A stretch of DNA of 64,000 bases from Trueperella bernardiae (GCF_001469025.1 NZ_LNIZ01000002.1:248001-312000), one strand, 5' to 3'. Positions 45,676 to 53,981 are shown, counted from the first letter of the stretch. Translations and numbers: made by a program. The notes: generated from the sequence alone by a model not told the origin.

Positions 45676-46588
45676 GGCTACCACCTTGCCCGCCCACGAG
45701 CCCATCCATGATTGCGACCGCGTCAACGTCTACTTCATTGAGGGGCAAAACGTAAATGTAGAACGAGTAGTTATCTAGGTTTCGGGTGTTGATCTCGTTG
45801 GCGATCATTTGGGCGTGCGCGGCGATATCTCCCTGCATTTTCTGATCGAGCGCAGACCGATACTGCTGATTGCCATAGTTTTTCGGATCTAGACCAATGT
45901 CGTAACCCAGAAACATCGAATAAGCGGTATCGAACCCGGGTGCCCCACCCGGCTTCGGGATCAACAGATCCTTCACGTAGCCTGCGGTCGCTGCGTCGAG
46001 GGTCTTGGTGAACACGGTATTCTCAGCGAGCTGAACCTCGTCTGAGCGGTTCTGCTCGATGTCTACGACGCGGTCGAATGCTGCAGTGATGGCATCCCCA
46101 ATGTTGCCGACCACGCTGGAGGTTCCAAACACGATACTGCTGGTGGTTCGCTGACCGTCTGGTGTGAGCAGGTGGATGGCGTCGCAGCGGCTGTGGATCT
46201 GGCCTCGGGCCTGGTTGAGCTCGATCTTGCTCAGCACTTTGGGTGCTTCGAGAATTTGTTCGAGCAGGACGTAGAGCAAGATTTCGCCCAGCCCCATGCC
46301 GTCTTGTTGTGAACGCATCCGGCTCACAGCGTCGAGAGCGACTTCTTCGAGATCGTCTCGCTGCTTATAGCCTTCGTATTCGGCGCGCGAGAAGACGTAG
46401 CGTCCAACGTTTCGTTTGAGGAACTTGACGAGGGCTGTGTGGTCGAAGCGGTTGTTTTGGACAGACAGATGGAACAGGCGTAACTGTTCGTCGTTTCGAA
46501 GACCTAACGTGTTCGAATGCGCCACCTCGGTGAACGTGGACGCAAACGTGTCACCGCGCAGCGTTGATGTGATTGTCGCCTGTGCCAT
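45668..46588 (-). CDS. hamA: Hachiman effector HamA (DUF1837), possible catalytic variant
   Basis: A 306-residue DUF1837 protein. The family core is visible: GLGEILLYVLLEQILEAPKV (99-118), the HSRCDAIHLL segment with Asp136, and SIVFGTSSVVGNIGDAI. HamA has a PD-(D/E)xK nuclease fold, and the third element normally reads GESK-like with an ExK pair. Here it reads GTSS, with Thr156 and Ser158 in the expected Glu and Lys positions. The gene is otherwise intact, with a good GGGAG-led ATG at 46588 and coupling to hamB. Either the nuclease is inactive or this branch uses other residues; this rests on recalled family motifs. Confidence 0.78.
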   Translation of the reverse strand: MAQATITSTLRGDTFASTFTEVAHSNTLGLRNDEQLRLFHLSVQNNRFDHTALVKFLKRNVGRYVFSRAEYEGYKQRDDLEEVALDAVSRMRSQQDGMGLGEILLYVLLEQILEAPKVLSKIELNQARGQIHSRCDAIHLLTPDGQRTTSSIVFGTSSVVGNIGDAITAAFDRVVDIEQNRSDEVQLAENTVFTKTLDAATAGYVKDLLIPKPGGAPGFDTAYSMFLGYDIGLDPKNYGNQQYRSALDQKMQGDIAAHAQMIANEINTRNLDNYSFYIYVLPLNEVDVDAVAIMDGLVGGQGGSHV

Positions 46589-46619
46589 CTCGTATTCTCC
46601 CAAAAGGTGTCCTTCCCGC

Positions 46620-49262
46620 CTACAGCTTTTCGAGGATACGCACGAGCTCCGACAAAGTAACCGCCCCGTCCGGTGGAGTGACGCCATCTTCGAAGACCAT
46701 GTAGTAGCGATAGCCATTGCCAGACATGTTCGCCCACGCCCGCCCGAGCCTAATCTTGCGGTTAGAATCGTCGTTCTTCAAATGCTCACCCTTGGTCTCG
46801 ACAACCACGATGGTGCCGCTAGCGGTCATCACGACAAAATCTGGGTAGTGGTTGAACGGACCATTGAGACAAAAGCCCTTGCGTTCAATGACACGGTGCC
46901 ACCAGCGAACGTTGTCCATTCCAGAGAAGCGACCAGCGAGTTCGAGCTCAAAGCCATTCATCTTGTCTTCGGCCCCATACAGGGAGCCGCCAATCAGGGA
47001 GGAAGCATGAATGGGCTGGATCGCTTTCGGGAACGCATAGAGTTGTTGAACATCAACGCGTCGGGTCTCGATGTCCTCATAGAACCGCTTGACCTTATGC
47101 GCTTCCAAAAGACCGTCAATTTTCTGCTTGACCTTGCTTGCTACCGCATGCGGGTGCTCTTGATAGGTCAGCAGCTGCTCGGTGCCGAAGGCCTCAACCG
47201 TCCGCACGATGTATGCCCGCAGGTCAGAGTCAGTGATCGAATTGATCGGTTTGATCCGTTGGTAGATCGCTTCAGCCGTGTTACGTTTTTGTCCTTCGAT
47301 GCTCAGTTTCGAGAAGTGTTCGCGCATGAATTTCTGGTCGGTACTCGACATCCGGAAGGCTTTAGGAACCTCTGAGTCTTTTCGCACGTCAATCTTGTAC
47401 ATCTGCTCATCGGCCGTCGACAAGTCGATATCGATGTCTTTCGTAGCCAAGTCGAAGTCACCGGCTAGTGCCTCGTGCTTGAGCTCGTTGTATCCCTCAT
47501 GAGCGGTCGGGAACAATGCTGATCCGGGTTCTTGAATGACGAATTGGGGAAGGCGAAGGGTTTCGATCTCGTCAGCGAATTCGGGGTTCACGAAGCTCGT
47601 GTCCACAGCATCCTCCAAATCCGAAGGCACGAAGCCCTCACCCATCTGGGCGGCTTCTTCGGCCTCCTGCTCATAGTCCGCACCCTGCTGAGCCGCCTGC
47701 TCGATCATCGAAGCAACCGTCAGATCCGGCGAAGGCTCTGGTGAACTAGCGGATTCTTCTCGCGCATCTAAATCCGCTGCAACCTGTTCTTCATCGAACT
47801 CCAGAAACTCTTCAACGTCCATACCTTCCACTGAGTCTGACGACGTAGGGGCAGGTTTGCTGGACTGGTTCGCACCAGTGAAGTCGAAAGCTACTTGATC
47901 GGCTGTACGGAAGTCGCGCTTGGAGAATCCGGCACTGTTGAGCCCTGCAACGATCTGTTTGAGCGTGACGCCGAAATCGTTCGAGGAGGTCAACACGTAA
48001 CTCATGTTTAACAACGTATTCGGCTGCTTCTTCGCGTGGGGTTGGCGCAGAACACGGCCAAGGATCTGTTCAACATCAACCTGGCTGGTTTTGTTCGCCA
48101 ACGACGCCAGAATGTAGGCGAAGGGGCAGTCCCAACCTTCCTTCAACGCGTTCACGGTGATGATGAACCTGATCGGACACTCCTCGCTGAGCAGATCCAC
48201 GCCCTTGAGCTCGTTTACGTCGGCGGTCTTGATCGCGATCTGCTCTGCAGGAATACCAGCCTTAACCAGCTTGTCACGCAGCCGCTCAAACGAAGTCGCA
48301 TCCTCGCTCGTCTTCGGCTGAGCCTGGAACAACACGATCGGGCGAATATAAGCGCCACCACTTTCATACTGCTGTGTAGCAGCGACCTCTAGAGAACGGC
48401 GAAGATCGATCGCATCCGTAACAACATCCTTTTGCGAGGACCGGTTATACGCAATGACCGGAAGTTTAACCATGCTCTCGTTCTTGAGCGAGAGCGCATC
48501 CACATACGAGATCACGTTCGCTTGCCGCTTCGGGGTCGCGGTCAAATCAAGAATGAACGCTGGGTTAAAATTCGTGAGCATCTCTTGGCTTAACGTGCTC
48601 GTCGCGTGATGCGACTCATCCACGATCACCACCGGATTCAACTGGTTAATCACCTGAAACAAAGCCGTCTCATCCGCGTTCTCGATCAGCTGCTCCGGGG
48701 CACCAAACGCAGTCGAGAACGACGCCAGATTCCCATTGGCCTGGTATGCCTTGCGCCCGTCCTTTGTCCGTGAGCGGAACGAGTCATACGAGAGCACCAT
48801 CACCGACAACTGCTCAGCCACCGTCGACGGGCTGAAATTCTGCCCCGCCAGCAGCTCTTCCTTCGAATACACCTCAACCCGGCCACCAAAATCAGTATTC
48901 AACTTCTGCCGATACGGGTGCGAGGAATTCTTCAACGCCGCCAACGTCTGCGTCAAAATCGAATCCGACGGCACCAGCCACACCACAGCCTGTTTCCGCG
49001 TCGGCGGCAAAGCCTCAAAAATCGGCTTCACCGACGCACACGCCAAAAACGTCTTCCCACCACCAGTTGGGACCTTGTAACACACGTGCGGAACACCATC
49101 GATCACATTCTGGTAGCCCGGCATCTGCAGGGTGCCAACCTCAATCTGGCGAGACTCCCAAAACATCTTGAAAGCCTCGCTCAGAGTGGGCTGCTCGTTA
49201 AGCTGGGTGAGGTAATCCTCCAGATCGGCAATCACCCGGTTTTGATACTTCTTCAACTCCAT
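46620..49262 (-). CDS. Type III restriction enzyme Res subunit
   Basis: An 880-residue helicase-nuclease. Motifs are Walker A (VPTGGGKTFLA), DESH box (VIVDESHHATS), LDLTATPKR, and motif VI (ILGRVLRQP). The C-terminal nuclease is PD...ExK (HYPDFVV, then IVVVETKG, near residues 795-815). Res works with Mod to cut DNA after long-range communication between inversely oriented unmethylated sites. The ATG at 49262 follows AAGGAG. An acidic low-complexity stretch around residues 485-540 is notable. It lies 12 bp after mod and 31 bp before hamA. Confidence 0.9.
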   Translation of the reverse strand: MELKKYQNRVIADLEDYLTQLNEQPTLSEAFKMFWESRQIEVGTLQMPGYQNVIDGVPHVCYKVPTGGGKTFLACASVKPIFEALPPTRKQAVVWLVPSDSILTQTLAALKNSSHPYRQKLNTDFGGRVEVYSKEELLAGQNFSPSTVAEQLSVMVLSYDSFRSRTKDGRKAYQANGNLASFSTAFGAPEQLIENADETALFQVINQLNPVVIVDESHHATSTLSQEMLTNFNPAFILDLTATPKRQANVISYVDALSLKNESMVKLPVIAYNRSSQKDVVTDAIDLRRSLEVAATQQYESGGAYIRPIVLFQAQPKTSEDATSFERLRDKLVKAGIPAEQIAIKTADVNELKGVDLLSEECPIRFIITVNALKEGWDCPFAYILASLANKTSQVDVEQILGRVLRQPHAKKQPNTLLNMSYVLTSSNDFGVTLKQIVAGLNSAGFSKRDFRTADQVAFDFTGANQSSKPAPTSSDSVEGMDVEEFLEFDEEQVAADLDAREESASSPEPSPDLTVASMIEQAAQQGADYEQEAEEAAQMGEGFVPSDLEDAVDTSFVNPEFADEIETLRLPQFVIQEPGSALFPTAHEGYNELKHEALAGDFDLATKDIDIDLSTADEQMYKIDVRKDSEVPKAFRMSSTDQKFMREHFSKLSIEGQKRNTAEAIYQRIKPINSITDSDLRAYIVRTVEAFGTEQLLTYQEHPHAVASKVKQKIDGLLEAHKVKRFYEDIETRRVDVQQLYAFPKAIQPIHASSLIGGSLYGAEDKMNGFELELAGRFSGMDNVRWWHRVIERKGFCLNGPFNHYPDFVVMTASGTIVVVETKGEHLKNDDSNRKIRLGRAWANMSGNGYRYYMVFEDGVTPPDGAVTLSELVRILEKL

Positions 49263-49274
49263 GACCAACACTCC

Positions 49275-51233
49275 TTAGAGACGGGTGATATCCCGAGGGA
49301 TCTTCTTGAACGTGATATTCAGCGAGCGCAGCTCCTCATCCGACAACAAACAGGTATCGGCATAAATCACATACGAACTAGCCGCACACTCGATCGGGAT
49401 AGAAGCCAGATAGCCACGATCCAAACTCGTCACACGATCCGGCTCATACACGAAAAACAACGACGCATCCTCATGCCGTCCTAAGAAATACGGATGAGCA
49501 CTGGTCGGATTCGAGAACGCCTGTCCTGTCTCGGTGAACCAGATGTATTCGCACACTCGATCCAACGGCACGTCTGGGTTCAAGTCACCATCAACAAGAA
49601 GCGGCGCGCCAAGCTCATAGAAGGAGAAGTCACCTCCCGTACCCGAAACGTCATGGTCGTGAGACTGTGTGGCGACAACTTGTAGATAGGAGCTACCCGA
49701 TTTACCTGTCACTTTCGTGGTGATCTTCGGGCGGGAGACCTTGGTGTATTTGCCCTGAGCTTCCTGGTAGATTTTGTTTGCCTCGGCGAGCAGGCCGTCG
49801 GCTTTCTTCATCGCCGTCAACGTGAGCTTGTGCTCGTACAGCGTGATCGATTCTTCTGACTCGCCCTTGTAGCCAGTGATCGCGCGACGGACACGCTCAG
49901 CAGTCACCGAGTCGGCATAATCACCTAGCTCGACAAGGATAAATGAACGCTCGCCTTTATCGGACTTGTTGACGTTGAGCACTGCATGGCCCGTCGTACC
50001 AGACCCCGCAAATGAGTCGAGGACGATGTCCCCCGGTTTAGTTGCGATCTTCAAGATCCGTTCGATGAGCCGGGTTGGCTTCGGAGTATCAAACGCGACA
50101 CGGCCGTCAAAGATCGCACGGATCTCCTTCTTCGCCTCATCCGTATGACCGGCAACCTCGTATGGCCAGAAGTTCGTCGGTAGCAGCCCACCCACACTAT
50201 CGAGGTATGTCTTGCGACGGACGCCACCTTCGCCGCCTTTGGTGAAGTAGAAGCGAGGCCACTGGCCGCGTTCATACACTGCGCGCGCATCGGCTTGAGC
50301 TTCCTCCAACGGTTTCGCTAATACGAGACCCAAAACGCCGGGCTTCACTTCATCAGCAGGTACGCCACACACCCGTGCGCGCTTCGCAGCGTCATCGAGA
50401 TCCTTCAACTCATAGGCAGTCCAACCAGAAAATATGCGGAACATCTCCGGTTGTTCATAACGCCAACAATTCCCAGTGCCCGGATAGATCATTGCTCCCG
50501 TAAATGGGTGTTGAATCGCGTAGACCATGCCCTGGTGTGTAGCTGCTCCCGGAGCGAATGCATCTGAGCTCGTCCAAGCAGTCCTATCGCCGTCAGGATT
50601 ACTGTACTTATCATCCATTTCGGCTGTGCGTTCGAGCTTGTTGGGGTTCCAGTCGGGCTGTTTGGAGAACGCGAATAAGTGCTCAACCTCGGCAGGGATT
50701 CCTTTGGAATCGTTACGGGTCGAATAGGTGCGCTGCCACGAAATATCAGCCACGAAACAACGAGCCCCAAAGATCTCGTCACACATAGCCTTCAGGTGGG
50801 CAGCCTCATTGTCGTCGATCGAAATAAAAATAGCACCAGTCGGTGCAAGCAGCCGCTGCAGCAGGCGCAGGCGCGGGTACATCATGCACAACCACTTGTC
50901 ATGGCGGGAGAGGTCTTCGCCTTCTTTGCCGACGACTTCACCGAGCCATTTCTTGATTCGTGGGTCGTTGACGGCGTCGTTGTAGATCCAGCCTTCGTTG
51001 CCTGTGTTATAGGGAGGATCGATGTAGATACAGTCGACTTTTCCTTCATAGCGAGGCAGGAGCGCTTTGAGGGCTTCGAGGTTGTCACCGTGAATAATCA
51101 TGTTCTGGGAGCCGTTATCCTCCTGATGCTGCCCGTGCTCGTTGTAGGAGTATTGGCGGTCGAGGACGCGGTAGGGAACGTCGAGGTGGTTGGTGATCAC
51201 CTTGTCTTTGCCGACCCAGTTCAGTTCTGGCAT
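49275..51233 (-). CDS. Type III DNA methyltransferase Mod subunit
   Basis: A 652-residue beta-class amino-methyltransferase. Motif IV (DCIYIDPPYNTGNEGW, near residue 66) precedes a central target-recognition region, and motif I (VLDSFAGSGTTGHAVL, near residue 404) comes after, the order expected for type III Mod. It probably methylates adenine N6 in an asymmetric site on one strand, and is needed for both modification and restriction. The GGAGG-led ATG overlaps the HTH gene stop (TAATG), implying coupled translation. Confidence 0.92.
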   Translation of the reverse strand: MPELNWVGKDKVITNHLDVPYRVLDRQYSYNEHGQHQEDNGSQNMIIHGDNLEALKALLPRYEGKVDCIYIDPPYNTGNEGWIYNDAVNDPRIKKWLGEVVGKEGEDLSRHDKWLCMMYPRLRLLQRLLAPTGAIFISIDDNEAAHLKAMCDEIFGARCFVADISWQRTYSTRNDSKGIPAEVEHLFAFSKQPDWNPNKLERTAEMDDKYSNPDGDRTAWTSSDAFAPGAATHQGMVYAIQHPFTGAMIYPGTGNCWRYEQPEMFRIFSGWTAYELKDLDDAAKRARVCGVPADEVKPGVLGLVLAKPLEEAQADARAVYERGQWPRFYFTKGGEGGVRRKTYLDSVGGLLPTNFWPYEVAGHTDEAKKEIRAIFDGRVAFDTPKPTRLIERILKIATKPGDIVLDSFAGSGTTGHAVLNVNKSDKGERSFILVELGDYADSVTAERVRRAITGYKGESEESITLYEHKLTLTAMKKADGLLAEANKIYQEAQGKYTKVSRPKITTKVTGKSGSSYLQVVATQSHDHDVSGTGGDFSFYELGAPLLVDGDLNPDVPLDRVCEYIWFTETGQAFSNPTSAHPYFLGRHEDASLFFVYEPDRVTSLDRGYLASIPIECAASSYVIYADTCLLSDEELRSLNITFKKIPRDITRL

Positions 51234-51466
51234 TAGCGTTCCTCCTTAGGCTCGTGAGTGTTGTTGGGATGTGGTTCTTCTGCGGCTTGACCGGTGCGGA
51301 CCCATTCGTCGATTTCTGAGAGTTTGAATTTCCAGACCCTGCCGACTTTGTAGGCGGGAAGATTGTGCGTCACGATCCATTTCGTGATGGTTTCCCGGCG
51401 CACACCGAGGTGAGCTTGTGCTTCTTTCATGGTGACCCAGTTTTCTAATTCAGCTTCGCTCATCAT
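51233..51466 (-). CDS. Excisionase-type HTH protein upstream of mod
   Basis: A 77-residue protein with a MerR/excisionase (HTH_17) domain: WVTMKEAQAHLGVRRETITKW, then LPAYKVGRVWKFKLSEIDEWV. A hydrophilic tail follows. It overlaps mod by one base and starts 2 bases after the NBR1-Ig gene ends. A role as control protein of the R-M operon is inference; an excisionase role is less likely without an integrase nearby. Either ATG (51466 or 51463) is possible. Confidence 0.8.
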   Translation of the reverse strand: MMSEAELENWVTMKEAQAHLGVRRETITKWIVTHNLPAYKVGRVWKFKLSEIDEWVRTGQAAEEPHPNNTHEPKEER

Positions 51467-51468
51467 CC

Positions 51469-52317
51469 CTACCTTGTCGAGTGAAGATCCGGGTTAATAA
51501 CTGTGGCATCGACATTGAATGTTGTAGTCGCTTGAGGGAAGCAGTTCTCGCCTTCCTGGTTGCGCATTTCCCAGTGGCTTGAGGCCGCCCCTTCATAGCC
51601 TTGCGCCCGAAACGTGCAAGAAATCTTGATGAACTTTCTTGTCGCTGGCGGGCTTTCAGGAATGGCGATTTGTTTGGTGCCGACGGGTCGTATTCGCGGG
51701 TCTGTTGGATTCGTACAGACGAGTGTCCGACTGGTCCAGTCGATGCTGCCAACGTTGCGCAGTGTCCATGTGTGAGTGAACTCGGCCCAAAATCCTGGCT
51801 TGTGTTTTTGCAGTGCGGGCGGTTCCGTCACGTCGACGCGATCTCCTTGATAGAGCGGCTGCGGTGCAGGGTTGATCTCGTCTGGTTCCTGGCCTTCAAG
51901 GCGAAGTCGGTAGCAGTGTTCGAGGACATCGCAATGGTTTGGATCGTGGATGATCGCGTCGAACCAATCTGTGAGTGCCCAAATGAACGCTTCTGGTTCG
52001 ATAGTGAGGGTTGAGGGCAGCCCGGCGTCTTTGCCGACTTCTTGGCAACGATCATCCAACGTGCGCTTCGTGCTTGGGAGGGGCCTCAGGTGGCTAAGAA
52101 GGAAATCATGCAAAGATTTCTTGTTCACCGGCGTTGAAAATGATTCGTATTGCGGTTCGGAGATCGGTTTTGCTCCGGTGAAGATCTTGCGTGCGTACTC
52201 GTCATCTAACCGCTCTGCGCTGCCAGCGTGTTGGAATACGGCTTGGACGAATTTTGCCTGGTTAGTGATGGGACTCTTCCGCTTATAAACAGCGCGACAA
52301 AACTCGGGCAAACCCAT
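51469..52317 (-). CDS. NBR1-Ig-like (four-tryptophan) domain protein
   Basis: A 282-residue protein leading the defence operon. Residues 175-275 match the FW (N_BRCA1_IG, NBR1-Ig-like) fold: GFWAEFTHTWTLRNVGSIDW with W177, W184 and W194, then SHWEMRNQEG with W249. These are the four tryptophans that name the domain. The first 150 residues are mostly helical with no family I recognise. The FW domain is best known in the eukaryotic autophagy receptor NBR1; bacterial copies occur in Actinobacteria and Chloroflexi, often joined to HTH domains. Here it may be a recognition or scaffold subunit. No signal peptide. The ATG at 52317 follows GAGGAG; a GTG at 52326 is an alternative. Confidence 0.75.
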   Translation of the reverse strand: MGLPEFCRAVYKRKSPITNQAKFVQAVFQHAGSAERLDDEYARKIFTGAKPISEPQYESFSTPVNKKSLHDFLLSHLRPLPSTKRTLDDRCQEVGKDAGLPSTLTIEPEAFIWALTDWFDAIIHDPNHCDVLEHCYRLRLEGQEPDEINPAPQPLYQGDRVDVTEPPALQKHKPGFWAEFTHTWTLRNVGSIDWTSRTLVCTNPTDPRIRPVGTKQIAIPESPPATRKFIKISCTFRAQGYEGAASSHWEMRNQEGENCFPQATTTFNVDATVINPDLHSTR

Positions 52318-52340
52318 ATGCGTCACGCTCCTCTATGCCG

Positions 52341-52400
52341 AGTCCCAAAACTAGTCCCAGAAGTCCCAGTTTTTGCTTCCCTCACCGATCTGAAGTCCCA
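52341..52400 (-). promoter_or_regulatory. Four AGTCCCA elements upstream of the defence operon
   Basis: AGTCCCA occurs at 52341, 52353, 52362 and 52394 (TGGGACT on the coding strand), two of them extended to AGTCCCAAAAC. They lie 24-83 bp upstream of the NBR1-Ig gene start, where the operon promoter should be. They are plausible operator sites for the operon's HTH protein. No second gene uses this region on the minus strand. Confidence 0.55.
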
Positions 52401-52552
52401 AAACCACAGCGTTTGATGAGTATGTGAGCAAAACACGAGCCGACGAGACGAGCAACTGTCATCTCATTATCGCACGCCGACTCGCGCGAACGCTCATGAA
52501 CACGCACCAAGTGGTGGTGGGTGTCGTAGCGAGAGCGAAGGAGGTGAAGAGC

Positions 52553-52696
52553 GTGGGTAGGAACCGTAAGCAGACATCGCGTGCTGTGGCACGCAAGGCA
52601 TCAGCTGTGCTGCGCGATGGCCGTTCTTCGGCGCGGACCAAGTCCGTTGCCGCCTCGGCATTAGCGCAGACTAAGCCGTCCAAGCGCGGCAAGTAG
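52553..52696 (+). CDS. Small basic mobile-element protein
   Basis: A 47-residue, Arg/Lys/Ser/Ala-rich protein (GRNRKQTSRAVARKASAVLR ... QTKPSKRGK). The GTG at 52553 has an excellent AAGGAGG 8 bases upstream, so I prefer it to longer readings from 52424. Short proteins with the pattern NRKQTSxxVxxKASxxLRD are recurrent in Gram-positive phage and integrative-element modules, but I know no function. It opens the phage-like region on the plus strand. Confidence 0.6.
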   Translation: MGRNRKQTSRAVARKASAVLRDGRSSARTKSVAASALAQTKPSKRGK

Positions 52697-52868
52697 TCGT
52701 ACACAGCCCACTCGGTTTCGACACAGTTCGGACCGGGTGGGTGGGGACGGTAGTGCTGGTGGCCACCGGCACTGACGTTCTCCAAGCCTGAGCGTGATTG
52801 TTCGGGAGCTCATCTGGCGGATGAGCAAGCCCTATGGCGGGTGCAGGCCGTGGGGGTTAGACAAACAA

Positions 52869-52987
52869 ATCACTAGTGAGACCTGCTCTGGGAGCGCTCG
52901 GCGGGTCACCTCACCCAACCCCTCTTTGCTGAGGGGCGTGTGGGGTGGCTCGCCTTTGTCGTCTTCCTAGCAGTTCTCACTAGTGAT
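52869..52987 (+). ncRNA. Candidate structured leader RNA
   Basis: ATCACTAGTGAGA (52869-52881) and TCTCACTAGTGAT (52975-52987) form a perfect 13-bp outer stem enclosing about 93 bases. Inside, CCCCTC (52919-52924) and GAGGGG (52931-52936) form a perfect hairpin, flanked by CACCC and GGGTG, which can extend it. Each arm is also nearly palindromic (TCACTAGTGA), so protein-binding DNA sites are an alternative. It lies 62 bp upstream of the regulator gene at 53049. The rest of 52697-53048 shows no gene. Confidence 0.45.
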
Positions 52988-53048
52988 CTGAGCCAAACAG
53001 ATCAGGTCTCCACATCACCGGGATTCCCGGAGAAATGGAGATCCTTCG

Positions 53049-53726
53049 ATGAAGGTCACCTTCAGGCACGAAGCAGATAACAACAAGAACGAGTCCATCA
53101 CTGACACTTTCGACATTGACCCTGGCGAGTTCGCTCTCATGATCGCAACCGACCGCCAGCAACGCGCCGCCACAACTGGTGTTCCACTCAACCAGGTCAA
53201 GCCCCGCACACCGCAGAAGATTCTCGACGAGTTGTGGAACGCAGAAGAAGCGGCCACGCATAAGGCGGTTCGCGCCGATCGCGGCAAGGGTAAGAAGACA
53301 TGCACGTGCGGGGCTGAGTGCGGTCCTCGACGTGGATGCCGCGTCCCGAATAACAAGCCGTTTTCGTATGAGCAGATGCTCGACATCGACCTTGATCCAG
53401 CTTCACCGGGTATCAGCGCTGAAGACCAGGTCATCGAACGCGAGGACAGCGTCGAGCACACCCGTGAGCTCGAGGCTATGCGTGGCGTCATCGCTGGTTT
53501 GGATCCTCAGCATCATGAGGTGATGACGCGCCTTCTTGCAACCGACAAGCTCAATCAGGCGCAGGTGGCACGCGATATGGGGTTGACCCGTGCTCGGGTA
53601 TCGCAGCTAGTGGCAGAGGTAAAACCGCTGATTCGACAGGCGGTTGAGGATGCCCGATTTAACACTTTCGGTGGTGTCGGCAGTGGGGTGAAAGGGAGAA
53701 GCCAACCGGGCTACTCCCACAAATGA
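53049..53726 (+). CDS. Sigma-70 region 4-like regulator of the phage module
   Basis: A 225-residue protein. The C-terminal part (residues 135-205) has the sigma region 4/LuxR-like HTH pattern LDPQHHEVMTRLL ... LNQAQVARDMGLTRARVSQL. The middle contains a Cys cluster (KTCTCGAECGPRRGCR) that could bind metal. It heads the phage-like operon with GGAGA upstream of the ATG. Similar proteins in actinobacterial phage cassettes are annotated as sigma-like or ArpU-like regulators. The 36 bp encoding the C-terminal FNTFGGVGSGVKG recur at 59477. Confidence 0.65.
   Translation: MKVTFRHEADNNKNESITDTFDIDPGEFALMIATDRQQRAATTGVPLNQVKPRTPQKILDELWNAEEAATHKAVRADRGKGKKTCTCGAECGPRRGCRVPNNKPFSYEQMLDIDLDPASPGISAEDQVIEREDSVEHTRELEAMRGVIAGLDPQHHEVMTRLLATDKLNQAQVARDMGLTRARVSQLVAEVKPLIRQAVEDARFNTFGGVGSGVKGRSQPGYSHK
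53656..53691 (+). repeat. 36-bp dispersed direct repeat, copy 1
   Basis: GATTTAACACTTTCGG, four variable bases, then GTCGGCAGTGGGGTGA. It matches 59477-59512 at 32 of 36 bases, 5.8 kb away. This copy encodes the C-terminal residues of the sigma-like protein. Confidence 0.7.
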
Positions 53727-53744
53727 GGAAGAAAGGTAAGCCCG

Positions 53745-53981
53745 ATGGCTCGACATAGTCTCAAGCTTCATATTGCCCGGCGTATCCCTGACGACCCCGG
53801 AATCGTCGCAACTAAGAACGTGACGCTGCGTGAACGGTTCATGCGCCTACTGCTTGGTAGCCCGCGCAAAGTCATGATTCTTGTTCCTGGTGATTCGGTC
53901 AAGCAGATCGACATCACCGAAAACACCGATGACGACCTCATGGCATTGGCTGATGCTCTCAAGACGGGTGAGTCCAAATGA
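53745..53981 (+). CDS. Small hypothetical protein of the phage module
   Basis: A 78-residue protein (MARHSLKLHIARRIPDDPGI), basic at the start, with a beta-rich middle (KVMILVPGDSVKQIDI) and an acidic end. AGAAAGG precedes the ATG. I do not recognise the family. It lies between the sigma-like gene and the frameshifted gene, overlapping the latter by 4 bases, so it is part of one operon. Confidence 0.65.
   Translation: MARHSLKLHIARRIPDDPGIVATKNVTLRERFMRLLLGSPRKVMILVPGDSVKQIDITENTDDDLMALADALKTGESK

Noticed and set aside
51233-51466. HTH protein as excisionase of an integrative element
   Set aside because: No integrase adjoins it, and it is locked by overlaps between the NBR1-Ig and mod genes, so an operon regulator fits better.
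52424-52552. Longer N-terminus for the small basic protein
   Set aside because: The extra 43 codons have no ribosome site and unlike composition, while the GTG at 52553 has a strong one.
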